64,000 nt of DNA from Candidatus Leptovillus gracilis (GCA_016716065.1 JADJXA010000025.1:124001-188000), one strand, 5' to 3'. Shown: positions 1-8,413, counted from the first letter of the stretch. Program-made: numbers and translations. The notes: generated from the letters alone by a model not told the origin.

Positions 1-533
1 ACAAAAACCGGGTAGCCGCCATCCGCATTCGCGGTATTGGAAAAACAAAGGTGTGTGTCCACGCCAGCTATTTGATAACCTACTTCGTCCACGTCAAGGG
101 GAATATAGGCCTCCTGGTCGGCAATAGCACAGGTTGCCGTATCAATGGGCACAGACCCCACTTCCAGCCATGATGTTTGTCGTATAAGATCGTGGAGAGT
201 AGACGATGGGTCAGGCACGGCCGTATCGTGCCAGGCAAATAACGCCACATGCACACCAGCAACCACACCTACCCAGGCGCGCCATCTGCCGTTCGATACA
301 GATGGGAGGGGAACAGCATAGTCGGCCGTGCCAAAGGCATCCACCACTACCATCTGCCCACACTGCACCACAAATGCACCTGATGGGTAGACGGCCGTTG
401 GCGCTGCTTCATACGCCGCGTGCGCGGCCTGGACTGCTGCCAGCGCCGCCTGGAACGTCTTCTGATTGGTGGCCGGATCATGTACTATATCCAGGTAACG
501 TCGGACCGCTACAGTCAGTTCTTGTGGAGTCAT
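1..533 (-). CDS. DUF4241-like protein, C-terminus cut by window edge
   Basis: An open frame starts at an ATG (reverse complement of 531-533) and runs off the left edge, giving at least 177 residues. The visible part holds a glycine-rich stretch, a V-V-V-D-A-F segment, and near the edge N-A-D-G-G-Y-P-V, which resembles the terminal G-D-G-x-Y-P-V signature of DUF4241 proteins. That family is of unknown function and is common in accessory loci. No signal peptide or membrane segment is visible. It lies on the same strand as the IS3 remnant just upstream, so its native promoter region may have been altered. The family assignment is tentative; the reading frame itself is clear. Confidence 0.55.
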   Translation of the reverse strand, partial: MTPQELTVAVRRYLDIVHDPATNQKTFQAALAAVQAAHAAYEAAPTAVYPSGAFVVQCGQMVVVDAFGTADYAVPLPSVSNGRWRAWVGVVAGVHVALFAWHDTAVPDPSSTLHDLIRQTSWLEVGSVPIDTATCAIADQEAYIPLDVDEVGYQIAGVDTHLCFSNTANADGGYPVF

Positions 534-603
534 GGCGTCATCTGATTTCCTTATTCTCGTTCGTTGGTTATTTGGAAGACCTGAACATTTTAACAAAGTA
601 TAA

Positions 604-828
604 TCAGCTTGACCTGCTCGGCCAGTGACTCTTCGGCCAAGGACGATTCGACCGGGGGGCGATGGCCTCCCCGGCCGCTTTGGCTTTCAAACGATTCCAG
701 CGCGACAGCAGCCCTGGCGTAATGCCAATCTCTCGCTCAATGTCTGCGGCGGAGCGACCACTACTACGGAGTAGGCTGACCGCCTGCTCTTTGAATGCTT
801 CCGAATATGTGCGCATTTGCTTTTTCAT
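604..828 (-). pseudogene. IS3/IS911 transposase OrfA, frameshifted remnant
   Basis: The 74-residue product begins M-K-K-Q-M-R-T-Y-S-E-A-F-K-E-Q-A-V, the standard start of IS3/IS911 OrfA, and has a helix-turn-helix (D-I-E-R-E-I-G-I-T-P-G-L-L-S-R-W) around residues 30-45. After residue about 60 the frame leaves the family pattern at a run of six C. In the +1 frame the text continues P-V-E-S-S-L-A-E-E-S-L-A-E-Q-V-K-L, which looks like the lost leucine-zipper region. OrfA normally binds the element ends and is fused to OrfB by ribosomal frameshifting; with no orfB present the product should be inactive. Confidence 0.75.
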
Positions 829-895
829 GGGTTACCTCCAAAACAAGTGTACTCATTTTGTCTCTAGTTTTTGTCCACTTTTTTGGGGAACCCCA
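604..895 (-). mobile_element. IS3-family insertion sequence remnant (left end plus orfA)
   Basis: On the minus strand the element starts with an end that reads TGGGGTTCCCC followed by AAAAAAGTGGAC, typical of IS3-group termini. An orfA frame follows with a good ribosome site (GGAGGT) before its ATG. No orfB (DDE integrase core) follows, and the sequence passes directly into unrelated DNA, so only the 5' quarter of the element remains. The inner boundary is uncertain. The outer end lies inside an open frame that follows the EAD-type gene. Confidence 0.7.
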
Positions 896-953
896 TTACT
901 AACAAATTACCATCAGGCCAGGTGACGGTCGGGCGCAGTGCTTGACCGAGCAT
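896..953 (-). pseudogene. 5' fragment of a gene cut by the IS3 remnant
   Basis: An ATG lies 16 bases downstream of the stop of the EAD-type gene. It opens a frame of about 19 codons (M-L-G-Q-A-L-R-P-T-V-T-W-P-D-G-N-L-L-V) that runs straight into the end of the IS3 element and stops inside it. Position and spacing suggest the second gene of an operon with the EAD-type protein, that is, its likely partner or effector, destroyed by the insertion. Too little remains to name it. Confidence 0.35.
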
Positions 954-968
954 AACCAAGCCAGTTAA

Positions 969-1130
969 TCAGTCATGGCGCAGGCAAAACTCCACCAGGG
1001 ATTGCGCTTTGGTCAGGCGGGTATCACCGGGTAGGTTTTCGTACTCAATGGCTAAATCGAAGGAGAGTTGGCACAGTTCGGCATCGTTGAAATGCTGGTC
1101 CAGTAAATCGCGTAGGTTGGGCAGTGTCAT
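969..1130 (-). CDS. Stand-alone effector-associated (EAD-type, death-like) domain protein
   Basis: This small gene encodes 53 residues: L-R-D-L-L-D-Q-H-F-N near the start, then E-L-C-Q-L-S-F-D-L and Y-E-N-L-P-G-D. The pattern L-R-x-L-L-x-x-x-F-x-x-x-E-L-x-x-L-x-F-D-L-x-x-x-Y-E-x-L-P-G is that of the small alpha-helical effector-associated domains found in conflict systems of Chloroflexota, Cyanobacteria and other multicellular-type bacteria. There they act as adaptors that bring sensors and effectors together by homotypic contact. Here the domain makes up the whole protein. The frame after it is cut by the IS3 remnant. The domain call rests on recalled family pattern, not a profile search. 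Confidence 0.6.
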   Translation of the reverse strand: MTLPNLRDLLDQHFNDAELCQLSFDLAIEYENLPGDTRLTKAQSLVEFCLRHD

Positions 1131-1357
1131 GGTTCATCCCCTGGTTGACTGATGGGGGAATGATGCCAGAAATAGCCCGACAGTAGGCAGATTTCGACCC
1201 GACTTTATCAAAAGCAGTTAACACGGCGCAGATGGTTAACGGCCGTTACTCAGGTCATCGCATTGGTTGGGCAACAATCCGCAATTTCTACGCCAACGAG
1301 GTGGGCAACACGGCCGTCTCTGAGATACCATACGGCCGTGCAAAGGAACCACACCCG

Positions 1358-1606
1358 ATGAAAACCGCCCATCACCTCGACACCCACCAGCCCATCACGG
1401 CCGCCGTCGATGCCCCATCCCAGGCCATCTGCCCCCATTGTGGCGGCCAGGTTACGCTGCGCCACCGCCAGCGCATGGATAGCACGGCCGTTTACTTCTG
1501 GCGGCATCTCGACAACCAAAGTCGGGAGTGCAGCAGCCGTACCCATGCCGCCCAACTCAAATCAGCCGCCACCGCGTCTCCCGCCAAAGCCCGCCGCAGG
1601 CGGTAA
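1358..1606 (+). CDS. Small zinc-ribbon protein of unknown function
   Basis: The product is 82 residues from the ATG chosen because an AAAGGAA sequence precedes it and the upstream part of the open frame looks non-coding. Residues about 25-60 contain C-P-H-C-G-G-Q-V-T-L-R, then Y-F-W-R-H and a later single Cys. C-x-x-C followed by an aromatic-W/F-R-H motif resembles the N-terminal zinc-finger part of CoiA-like and restriction-associated proteins, but no nuclease domain follows. The C-terminus is basic (K-A-R-R-R-R), compatible with nucleic-acid binding. A cytoplasmic DNA-binding accessory role is inference only. Confidence 0.45.
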   Translation: MKTAHHLDTHQPITAAVDAPSQAICPHCGGQVTLRHRQRMDSTAVYFWRHLDNQSRECSSRTHAAQLKSAATASPAKARRRR

Positions 1607-1791
1607 GCCCCGACCAGTCCACTCCGCACTCCCCACTCCGCACTCAAAGCGGCCAGATAGCCGCCGCCGCTCCGATCATTGGTCAACAAGGCCATTCATT
1701 CCTCCTTTGTGGCGTCAACAACCCAGATCATCGCGCTCGACTGGTCTGATTCCCCTCCCCGTCCGGCAACAACAGTGACGGCATCGTTGGC

Positions 1792-2430
1792 TCAACGGCG
1801 CACCTGCCACACATCCGGCAGCCCGCCGCCCAACCACAGTTCCACGTATTTCAACCGCCGTTCCGTCGCCTCGTCATTCCCGGTCAGCGTGGCGCAGCTG
1901 TAGTGAATCAGGCGCAGCCCTATATCGGCTCGCTCATGCCGCGCCTGCTGGTACAGCCAGCGAATCTCGCCCATGTTGGTGCTGTTCGGGCCAATGCACA
2001 CCAATAACCCGCCATAGTTCAGCTCTTGCAGCAGCAGGCGCACAAAAGGCGCATAACCCGGCGTGACGGCGCGGAAAGACAGCCGGGAATGTCCATCACA
2101 TTGGGCTGAGAGGGGCGGGCCAAAGAAGATGACGTCAAAGTCCAGAAACTGGCGCATCACGGCCGTATCCAGCGCATCCCCGGCCAGGCAAGCCACGCCG
2201 TTCGCCCGATTCAGCGCTACCGCCGCCGGGCTGAGGTCCAGGCCACAATAGCGCGCGGTCTGTAACCGCTCCTGGTAGATTTGCTGCTGCCGCCGACAGT
2301 CGCCGCAGCAAATCTCGGCGATGGCGGGCTGCGTATAACCCAACTCGCGCAGAATGTCGGCTCGCTGCTGGATAGTTTGGCGATTGGTACGGGCAAACGG
2401 CCGTCCCGCCTGGGTAACATGGTAATTCAT
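1792..2430 (-). CDS. Class I SAM-dependent methyltransferase-like protein
   Basis: The 212-residue product (start chosen at M-N-Y-H-V-T, at the first conserved-looking stretch) has an N-terminal helix-turn-helix-like segment, then a Rossmann core: motif I region I-A-E-I-C-C-G-D-C, then Y-C-G-L-D-L-S at the end of strand two, then D-V-I-F-F-G-P-P at motif IV. F-G-P-P resembles the N/D-P-P-Y/F catalytic loop of N6/N4 DNA methylases, but with Gly for Asp/Asn, and the usual G-x-G of motif I is replaced by C-C-G-D. It may therefore be a diverged nucleic-acid methylase or a non-catalytic relative. It is divergent from the next gene across a 74-base gap. Confidence 0.5.
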   Translation of the reverse strand: MNYHVTQAGRPFARTNRQTIQQRADILRELGYTQPAIAEICCGDCRRQQQIYQERLQTARYCGLDLSPAAVALNRANGVACLAGDALDTAVMRQFLDFDVIFFGPPLSAQCDGHSRLSFRAVTPGYAPFVRLLLQELNYGGLLVCIGPNSTNMGEIRWLYQQARHERADIGLRLIHYSCATLTGNDEATERRLKYVELWLGGGLPDVWQVRR

Positions 2431-2504
2431 CCCGCTATTCTCCCCTAATCCGTGAGTTTTGCCGCCACAAAGGGTAGAATTCGTGACCAAACAGGAGGTA
2501 GACC

Positions 2505-2819
2505 ATGTCCCGTGAAAAAAGTTACGCGCCTGTCGCGTCTTATGAACAACTCCAGCAGGCCGAAACAGCCATCAACGGCGCGACCACCGTCGCCGACATC
2601 CGCGAAGCCACCCGGCAGCATGGCGCAAAGGTCGGCTACAAGGCGTTCTGCTACCTGCTCACCGGCAAGATGACGCCGGAGGGGATGAAACCGGACGAGG
2701 CGGCGGCCACGGCCGTCACCCGGCAGGCCGCCGGTCAGACAGCCGAGGCGCAAGAAATCTACCGTCGCATTCTGGCCGAACATCCCGACCATCCGCTGGC
2801 GAAACAGGCGACAGGGTAA
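2505..2819 (+). CDS. Conserved hypothetical protein, 104 aa
   Basis: A perfect AGGAGGT ribosome site sits six bases before the ATG. The product is soluble and helical. The C-terminal third (A-G-Q-T-A-E-A-Q-E-I-Y-R-R-I-L-A-E-H-P-D-H-P-L-A split across two helices) resembles the end of a tetratricopeptide repeat. No catalytic motif is seen. It is followed after 16 bases by the DUF2804 gene on the same strand, so the two probably form an operon. Confidence 0.5.
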   Translation: MSREKSYAPVASYEQLQQAETAINGATTVADIREATRQHGAKVGYKAFCYLLTGKMTPEGMKPDEAAATAVTRQAAGQTAEAQEIYRRILAEHPDHPLAKQATG

Positions 2820-2835
2820 TCGCCGCGAGGAACCT

Positions 2836-3849
2836 ATGAATCAGGAACGTGAACTAACCACCCTCATTGACTTATGCCTGCCCGACGGCCGTCTTAATCC
2901 TGCCGCCGTTGGCTGGTCGCGCACGCCCCTGCACCGCGGCAACCTGCGGGGTCGCTGGCCGCGCAAGAAGCGTTGGAATTATTGGGCCATCACCACCGAA
3001 ACCCATCTGTTTTCGGCGACCATCAGCCACCTGGACTACGCCGGGCTGGTCTTCGTCTACTACGCCGACTTCACCACCGGCCAGTTCATGGAAACGACGC
3101 GGCTGCTGCCGCTGGGCCAGGGCTGTCAACTGGCCGATGTGGTCGCCGCCGACGCCCACTACCACAGCCGCGAACTGCACGTCGCCATGCAGCAAACCGA
3201 TGGCGGCGTGGACCTGGCCGTGGGCGTGGCAGATTTCCAGGGCCAGCCGCTGACCGCCCGCTTTGCCATCACCCTCCCGCCGCAGCACGAGACGCTGAAC
3301 GTCGTTGTGCCCTGGGATGAGCGCACTTTCCAGTTCACCAGCAAACAGAACTGCCTGCCGGCCATCGGCGTCGTCACCATCGGCGAGCAGGAGACCCTCT
3401 TCAGCGGTGAGCAGAGTTTTGCCTGTCTGGATTTCGGTCGGGGTATCTGGCCGCGTCACTGCCGTTGGAATTGGGGCAGCGCGTCGGGAAGACAAAACGG
3501 CCGTCTCATCGGCCTGAACCTGGGTGGACAGTGGACGGACGGCACGGGCAGCACGGAGAATGGGGTAGGCGTAGACGGCCGTTTGCACAAGCTCTCGGCC
3601 GACCTGACCTGGCAGTACGACAAAACGGATTTCATGCGCCCCTGGCGCATCAGCGACCTGGACGGGCGTCTGGCGCTGACCTTCACGCCCTTCCTGGAGC
3701 GGGTGGCCGCCAGCAACGTTGGGCTGGTGCGCTCAGAGGTGCATCAGATGTTCGGTCGCTACAGTGGGTACGTCACCACCGATGCAGATGAAACGGTCGC
3801 CATCCACGACCTGGTGGGCTGGGCCGAAGACCACGTGGCGCTGTGGTAG
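2836..3849 (+). CDS. DUF2804 family protein
   Basis: The 337-residue product shows the family's hallmarks: K-R-W-N-Y-W-A-I-T-T-E-T-H-L-F-S-A-T near residue 50, L-D-Y-A-G-L-V-F-V-Y-Y, a central W-x-W/F region, and G-R-Y-S-G-Y near the C-terminus. DUF2804 proteins are beta-rich (calycin/lipocalin-like fold suspected) with unknown substrate; roles in lipid or carotenoid-like metabolism have been guessed for relatives. No signal peptide is visible, so it is probably cytoplasmic. GGAGG-like sequence before the ATG is weak, and translation may be coupled to the upstream small gene. Length matches the family. Confidence 0.75.
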   Translation: MNQERELTTLIDLCLPDGRLNPAAVGWSRTPLHRGNLRGRWPRKKRWNYWAITTETHLFSATISHLDYAGLVFVYYADFTTGQFMETTRLLPLGQGCQLADVVAADAHYHSRELHVAMQQTDGGVDLAVGVADFQGQPLTARFAITLPPQHETLNVVVPWDERTFQFTSKQNCLPAIGVVTIGEQETLFSGEQSFACLDFGRGIWPRHCRWNWGSASGRQNGRLIGLNLGGQWTDGTGSTENGVGVDGRLHKLSADLTWQYDKTDFMRPWRISDLDGRLALTFTPFLERVAASNVGLVRSEVHQMFGRYSGYVTTDADETVAIHDLVGWAEDHVALW

Positions 3850-3989
3850 GGCACAGCGCCGCCGCTGTCGTCTTTGGTACAGTAAATAGCCCTGACCGAT
3901 GACGGCTGTTCACCAACCACCGCCGCCCGCTGAAAGCCGGCAAGCCGTGCCCAAGGTGCTATGCCAACGCTTGAGGGGATAATAAGCTG

Positions 3990-5195
3990 ATGAAGTTACT
4001 ACCGCGATGGCTGGGAATCATCTTCCTCTCGTTCAGTATGCTGACTTGCTGCCAGGCAAACGTCCCTGGCCCGGCCCAGGGCGCGACAATAGACGCTGAC
4101 CAGACAGTAACGGCCGTTCACCCCATCAAGCCCACGCCGACTGACGCCGCCAGACCCTCCCCTACACCAATGCCGCCCGCTTTTTGGTATGGCGTAGACG
4201 CCTCCTTCTTGCCCCAGATGGAAGCGTCCGGGGCGCAATTCTATGCCGATGGCATCGCCCAGGATGCCCTGGCTATCTTCGCCGCCCATGGTGTGAACAG
4301 CGTGCGCCTGCGCGTCTGGGTGAATCCTGCCGACGGACACAATGGCGCAACCGAAACGTTAGCGATGGCCCGACGCATCCACGCCCTGGACATGGCGCTG
4401 CTGCTAAACCTCCACTACTCCGACACCTGGGCCGACCCCGGTCACCAGAGGAAACCGGCAGCCTGGGCAGAACTGGATTTTGTGGAGTTGGAAACGGCCG
4501 TTTACACCCACACCTTCAACCTCATCACTGCCCTGAAAACGCAGGGGACCCTGCCCCACATGGTACAAATCGGCAACGAGATTAGTCCCGGTTTTCTTTG
4601 GGATGACGGGCGCGTTGGCGCCGGGTATGCGGCCAACTGGCCGCAGTTGGCCGCCCTGCTGCAAGCCGGTATCGCCGGCGTCCAGGATGCCCTGGCCCCT
4701 TCCGACCGGGTGCAAATCATGCTGCACCTGGACGCCGGGGCCAACAACGCCGTCTGTCGCTGGTTCCTCGACAACCTCCAGGCTCAAGGCGTCGCGTTCG
4801 ACGTGCTGGGGCTGACTTACTACCCGTGGTGGCAAGGCAGCCTCGAAGCGCTGGCGGCCAACCTCCAAGACCTGAGCCAGCGCTACTCGCAAGAGATTGT
4901 TCTGGTGGAGACTGCCTATCCCTGGACTCTCAACTGGCAGGACGACACCCACAATCTGGTGGGGCTGGCAGAGCAACTGCTGCCGGGTTATCCGGCCACG
5001 CCGGCCGGGCAGGCGGCCTTTTTGCGTGACGTGCTGGCGACTGTGCAGGCTGCGCCGCAGGGGAGGGGGGTGTATTACTGGGCGCCAGAAGCGGTGGCGG
5101 CCCCTGGCTTTGGTTCGTTCTGGGAGAATGTCGCCCTTTTTGATTTCAACGGCCAGGCTTTACCCGCGCTGGCTGTTTTGGCCGAACGGCCGTAG
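3990..5195 (+). CDS. GH53 arabinogalactan endo-1,4-beta-galactosidase lipoprotein
   Basis: A 401-residue exported glycoside hydrolase. Residues 1-22 form a lipoprotein signal peptide ending L-T-C-C, followed by a Thr/Pro-rich linker to about residue 63. The catalytic (beta/alpha)8 barrel starts F-W-Y-G-V-D-A-S-F-L, the family opening (G-x-D-x-S), with V-R-L-R-V-W-V-N-P and L-L-N-L-H-Y-S-D-T-W-A-D-P following. Glu197 in Q-I-G-N-E-I-S-P-G is the expected acid/base and Glu307 in V-L-V-E-T-A-Y-P-W the nucleophile. It should hydrolyse beta-1,4-galactan side chains of pectin outside the cell. No other pectin genes are near, so it looks like a single-gene function. Confidence 0.9.
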   Translation: MKLLPRWLGIIFLSFSMLTCCQANVPGPAQGATIDADQTVTAVHPIKPTPTDAARPSPTPMPPAFWYGVDASFLPQMEASGAQFYADGIAQDALAIFAAHGVNSVRLRVWVNPADGHNGATETLAMARRIHALDMALLLNLHYSDTWADPGHQRKPAAWAELDFVELETAVYTHTFNLITALKTQGTLPHMVQIGNEISPGFLWDDGRVGAGYAANWPQLAALLQAGIAGVQDALAPSDRVQIMLHLDAGANNAVCRWFLDNLQAQGVAFDVLGLTYYPWWQGSLEALAANLQDLSQRYSQEIVLVETAYPWTLNWQDDTHNLVGLAEQLLPGYPATPAGQAAFLRDVLATVQAAPQGRGVYYWAPEAVAAPGFGSFWENVALFDFNGQALPALAVLAERP

Positions 5196-5242
5196 GCTCG
5201 CCCCATTGCCCACTGGCCACAGGGTACGCACGGCCGTTTCGT

Positions 5243-5989
5243 TCAGGCATCCGCCTCATACCAGGCGCGCAAGGTTGCCAGGGAATGGCCGTAATGGTAC
5301 TGAATCTGCGGCAGCGTGTACCGATGCTCCGGGAAAAAGGGACAGGCCAGCCGCGCCAGGCAGCGGTCGGCGCAGGGGGACGGAGCGCACAGCCGGTATC
5401 GGGCGCAGCTATCCCCATCGAATCGCTCTGGCTGCGCCGCGCCTACCGGGCAGGCGTGAATACAGGGTTTGTCCCGGCAGCCGTCACAGGGGGCAGACTG
5501 CGGCGGCGTGCTGTGGAACGGCAGCGCCAGCGGCGTCAGAAAAGCGGCCCGGTAGGCAAACCAGACGCCATATTCCGGGTGGATGCCTTGACCCAACGGC
5601 GATGGGTAGCTCCAACCGGCCAACTGCCCCAACTGTTGCAGCGGAACCAGGTAGGTCGTGTCCGGGTACAGCCAGAGGACGGGCGGGTCGGCCAGATAAT
5701 CGCGCAGAAATTGACGGGTGACGGTGACGCTGTAATGGTCTACGGGATCGGCCGTTTGCGGCCCGCTTGCTTGCAGCGCCGCCCAGAGCCGCCGGCCACC
5801 ATGCCCCACCAGGACAAGTCGCTGGTAATCCGTCAGGGGGATACCATAGGCGACCAGGGATTGGGCGATGGACGCTGGCAGGGTGGCGCAATCCAGAGCA
5901 GCAAAGAGATTGAGACCTGCTTGCGCCAAAAAAGCGAGGCCAGCGTTTAATCGGGAACTATCTGTCTCAGATAGCATTTCCATTACCAT
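5243..5989 (-). CDS. 4Fe-4S cluster protein, QueG-like family
   Basis: The 248-residue product carries one ferredoxin-like motif C-D-G-C-R-D-K-P-C-I-H-A-C-P-V-G-A (around residues 170-190) and further paired cysteines (C-A-P-S-P-C-A-D-R-C, then A-C-P-F-F-P). The N-terminal domain (V-L-V-G-H-G-G-R-R-L-W) resembles the cobalamin-binding region of epoxyqueuosine-reductase-like proteins but is shorter than QueG (about 340-380 aa), and only one canonical 4Fe-4S cluster is obvious. Relatives are annotated as ferredoxin-domain proteins of unknown substrate. Three in-frame ATGs lie within the first five codons; the exact start is uncertain. A cytoplasmic redox enzyme is the safest reading. Confidence 0.65.
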   Translation of the reverse strand: MVMEMLSETDSSRLNAGLAFLAQAGLNLFAALDCATLPASIAQSLVAYGIPLTDYQRLVLVGHGGRRLWAALQASGPQTADPVDHYSVTVTRQFLRDYLADPPVLWLYPDTTYLVPLQQLGQLAGWSYPSPLGQGIHPEYGVWFAYRAAFLTPLALPFHSTPPQSAPCDGCRDKPCIHACPVGAAQPERFDGDSCARYRLCAPSPCADRCLARLACPFFPEHRYTLPQIQYHYGHSLATLRAWYEADA

Positions 5990-6044
5990 CTCCAGGCATC
6001 AAGTGTGCCCACATCCTCTTCTGTGCTGGACCGGCGCGAACAAA

Positions 6045-6593
6045 TCACTGCTTCCAGGGCGCCGCATATTTGCGGCGATACTTTGGGTCGGCTTCCGTCT
6101 CTAGCAACGCCAATGCGCGTTCCCGAACGGCTTCATCGGCCGTGGCCGCATACAAATTCCACAATCCCTGGCTGATGTCGTAGCGGATGAGCGTGCCGTT
6201 CTTTTCCGTTTCGCACTCGTGAAACCGCTGCGCAAACCCGTCCAGCACAAGCTGCTTTTGGGCAGCCCCGGCCAGACCCACCTGCCACAGCGCTTGCAAA
6301 CAATGGCGGGCCGTTACAAAGCGTTCATCCTTCGTGACAGCCAGCAGCGTCGGGAAATCGTTAAGAATACGGTTTTCCGGGTCGCTTTTAGCCAACTGGC
6401 ATAAAAGCTGTGCTGAAATGGCGCGAACACGGTTGTCTTTCGCCGTCAGACCGGTCACGACCTCATCCCACGCCTCATAAGCCCACGCTACCGGCGCTTC
6501 GGTGGCCGTCATCAGATAGGTATAGGCGGCGTTTTGCGCTGTTTTGTCTGTGGCGCGTACGTTTGCCAGATGGGTTCGTGTGCTGTCGTCCAT
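6045..6593 (-). CDS. HEAT-repeat-like protein, last gene of the ABC operon
   Basis: A 182-residue all-helical protein with repeated helix pairs (A-I-S-A-Q-L-L-C-Q-L-A, then A-R-H-C-L-Q-A-L-W-Q-V-G-L, then V-R-E-R-A-L-A-L-L), compatible with ARM/HEAT repeats. No catalytic residues are seen. Its ATG follows directly on the stop codon of the ABC ATPase gene with no gap, so it is translated as the last gene of that operon. Function is unknown; a regulatory or scaffold role tied to the transporter is only inference from context. Confidence 0.55.
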   Translation of the reverse strand: MDDSTRTHLANVRATDKTAQNAAYTYLMTATEAPVAWAYEAWDEVVTGLTAKDNRVRAISAQLLCQLAKSDPENRILNDFPTLLAVTKDERFVTARHCLQALWQVGLAGAAQKQLVLDGFAQRFHECETEKNGTLIRYDISQGLWNLYAATADEAVRERALALLETEADPKYRRKYAAPWKQ

Positions 6594-7481
6594 TTACTTC
6601 TCCCTCTGGTTGTCCATTAGCCAGATGTACCCATCTTCCAAACTTGGCTCGGTGGGTGTGGCGGCATAACCCGGCGCCGGTTCGCCCAAAATGCGATATT
6701 GCACCCCATCTTGCAACTGCAAGGTGGAAACAATGGTAGCCTGGGGAAACGGCCGTTCCCCCACCACCTGCTCCCCATTGACCCGCACCGTCCACACCCG
6801 CCCCCGCGCCGCGGCAATCAAGTCGCGCGGGCTGCCGCGAAAGAGAACCCGCCCCTCACGCAGTACCGCCAGGTCGTTACAACTCTGGCTGATGTCCTCC
6901 ACAATGTGCGTGGAAAGAATGACGGTGCAGCGCACGGCCGTTTCCGCCAGCAAATTACGCAGCCGCACCCGCTCCTCCGGGTCCAGGCCCGCTGTGGGTT
7001 CATCTACAATCAGCAGGCGTGGCTGGCCGAGCAGCGCCTGGGCAATGCCTACCCGCCGCTTCATGCCGCCCGAAAACTGCTTCAGCTTGCGCCCCGCTTG
7101 TGGCGTCAGGTGTACCTGCTCCAGCACCGTTGCCACCTGTCTTTGCCGTTCGGCGCGGCTGCGAATCCCTTTGAGGATGGCGATATAGTCCAGGAACTGC
7201 ACGGCCGTTAGCTCCGGGTAAAAGCCAAACTCCTGCGGCAGGTAGCCAAGCCCCGCCTTTGCCGCCAATTTACCCCTGGCTGAGGCCAGGTCATGCCCAA
7301 AAAGGGTGATATGGCCGCTGCTGGGACGCAGCAGTCCGGCAATCAGGCGCATGAGGGTGGTTTTGCCCGCGCCGTTTGGCCCCACCAGGCCAAACATCCC
7401 CGCGCCAATCTCCAGGTCTACGCCGCGCAAAGCGTACACATCCCGGTTGTATTGCTTGGTCAGATTTTGGATTGTGATCAT
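6594..7481 (-). CDS. ABC transporter ATP-binding protein
   Basis: A 295-residue nucleotide-binding subunit. Walker A G-P-N-G-A-G-K-T-T lies at about residues 34-42, the signature F-S-G-G-M-K-R-R near 134, Walker B L-L-I-V-D-E-P-T-A-G-L-D near 156 and the switch His in L-S-T-H-I-V-E-D near 190. The sequence type (DrrA/NatA-like, with A-G-L-G-Y-L-P-Q-E) fits ABC-2 exporters. It is followed by a C-terminal extension typical of this class. The gene sits directly behind two ABC-2 permease genes, so the three should assemble as one inner-membrane export system whose substrate is unknown. Confidence 0.9.
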   Translation of the reverse strand: MITIQNLTKQYNRDVYALRGVDLEIGAGMFGLVGPNGAGKTTLMRLIAGLLRPSSGHITLFGHDLASARGKLAAKAGLGYLPQEFGFYPELTAVQFLDYIAILKGIRSRAERQRQVATVLEQVHLTPQAGRKLKQFSGGMKRRVGIAQALLGQPRLLIVDEPTAGLDPEERVRLRNLLAETAVRCTVILSTHIVEDISQSCNDLAVLREGRVLFRGSPRDLIAAARGRVWTVRVNGEQVVGERPFPQATIVSTLQLQDGVQYRILGEPAPGYAATPTEPSLEDGYIWLMDNQREK

Positions 7482-7496
7482 GATTTCACCTTATTT

Positions 7497-8342
7497 TCAG
7501 ACCCGCCGCCAGCGCCAACTACCCCACATCAACAGCCAGACCGCAATCAGTTGCAGAGCTGACATCACGGCCGTTTGCCACACAAACAACGCCGGTACAT
7601 CCACCAGCGGCAGCAGCGGCGCGGGCAGCGTGGTAGATTGGGCCATATAGTGAAAGGCAGCCCGCAGCGCCAGCGTCAGCCACGCCGCCGGCAGCGCGGC
7701 GTGCAGCCAATCGTACACCGGCTCTATGATCATAATCATCGTCAGAAAGCTGTAGATCGCCACGCCACCGCCCAACAAGGTCGCCCGCTTGCGCGTCGGC
7801 TGCCCCGCCGCCAGCAACACGCTCAGCCCAGACACAAACAACCCCGCCGGTAAAATGGCCGTCAGCCAGACACGGACGTATGGCCCAAGATGCAGACCCC
7901 CCAACCGCACCCAACCAAACAAGCCGGAGAGGACGGCCACCAGGGCCACCATGAGGGTAATTCCCCCCCATACCCCAAGCACTTTGCCCATCAGATATAG
8001 GCCAGCCGAGACAGGCAGCGTATCGCGCAGTTCTGCCACGCCAAACTGCTGGTCTCTGGCGATGGCCTCGGCCACGATGGGCGGCAAAGCCAGCAGCATG
8101 AGCAGCAGCGCCACCGGCGTAACGCCCAAGATCAGGCTAAAGGTGGCGGCCGTGGCGGCCATTTCGCTCATCTCTGGCGTCATCTCCGGCGAGGGCGTTT
8201 CCAACTGGTTGGTGACGAGAAACAGAAACAGCAGCAGGACAGCAGCAAAACAGAGACCCATAATGAGCAAACTGCGCCGCCGCCATTGCAGCCACAATTC
8301 ATACCACACAATGCCCCATAACTGGCTCAAGACTACTTTCAT
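7497..8342 (-). CDS. ABC-2 type permease subunit
   Basis: A 281-residue integral membrane protein starting M-K-V-V-L-S-Q-L-W-G-I-V-W-Y-E-L; this ATG is preceded by GGAGTGATT, while the long open frame upstream is out of character and overlaps the other permease gene. Six hydrophobic segments are seen, with a long cytoplasmic loop-like region after the first and P-P-I-V-A-E-A-I-A-R-D as in ABC-2 permeases. It lies 15 bases before the ATPase gene. A heptamer repeat array (GGATTGC units) occupies the gap to the upstream permease. Confidence 0.8.
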   Translation of the reverse strand: MKVVLSQLWGIVWYELWLQWRRRSLLIMGLCFAAVLLLFLFLVTNQLETPSPEMTPEMSEMAATAATFSLILGVTPVALLLMLLALPPIVAEAIARDQQFGVAELRDTLPVSAGLYLMGKVLGVWGGITLMVALVAVLSGLFGWVRLGGLHLGPYVRVWLTAILPAGLFVSGLSVLLAAGQPTRKRATLLGGGVAIYSFLTMIMIIEPVYDWLHAALPAAWLTLALRAAFHYMAQSTTLPAPLLPLVDVPALFVWQTAVMSALQLIAVWLLMWGSWRWRRV

Positions 8343-8363
8343 AATCACTCCTCCGGTGACAAT

Positions 8364-8386
8364 TTCGGATTGCGGATTGCGGATTG
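8364..8386. repeat. Heptamer array, GGATTGC units
   Basis: Three to four head-to-tail copies of CGGATTG fill the middle of the gap between the two permease genes. Related arrays lie near 9.2, 9.4, 18.6 and 21.0 kb. It may be a small dispersed repeat rather than a regulatory site. Confidence 0.7.
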
Positions 8387-8413
8387 AAAGCTGCCCGGCA
8401 GCGCGCCCCAGCC

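Noticed and set aside
604..828. Programmed frameshift joining IS3 orfA to orfB
   Set aside because: No orfB sequence follows within the window, so the frame change at the C6 run cannot produce a transposase.
2872..3588. Long open frames antisense to the DUF2804, helicase and hydrolase genes
   Set aside because: They are by-products of GC-rich codon use. They lack ribosome sites and recognisable domains, while the opposite frames have clear families.
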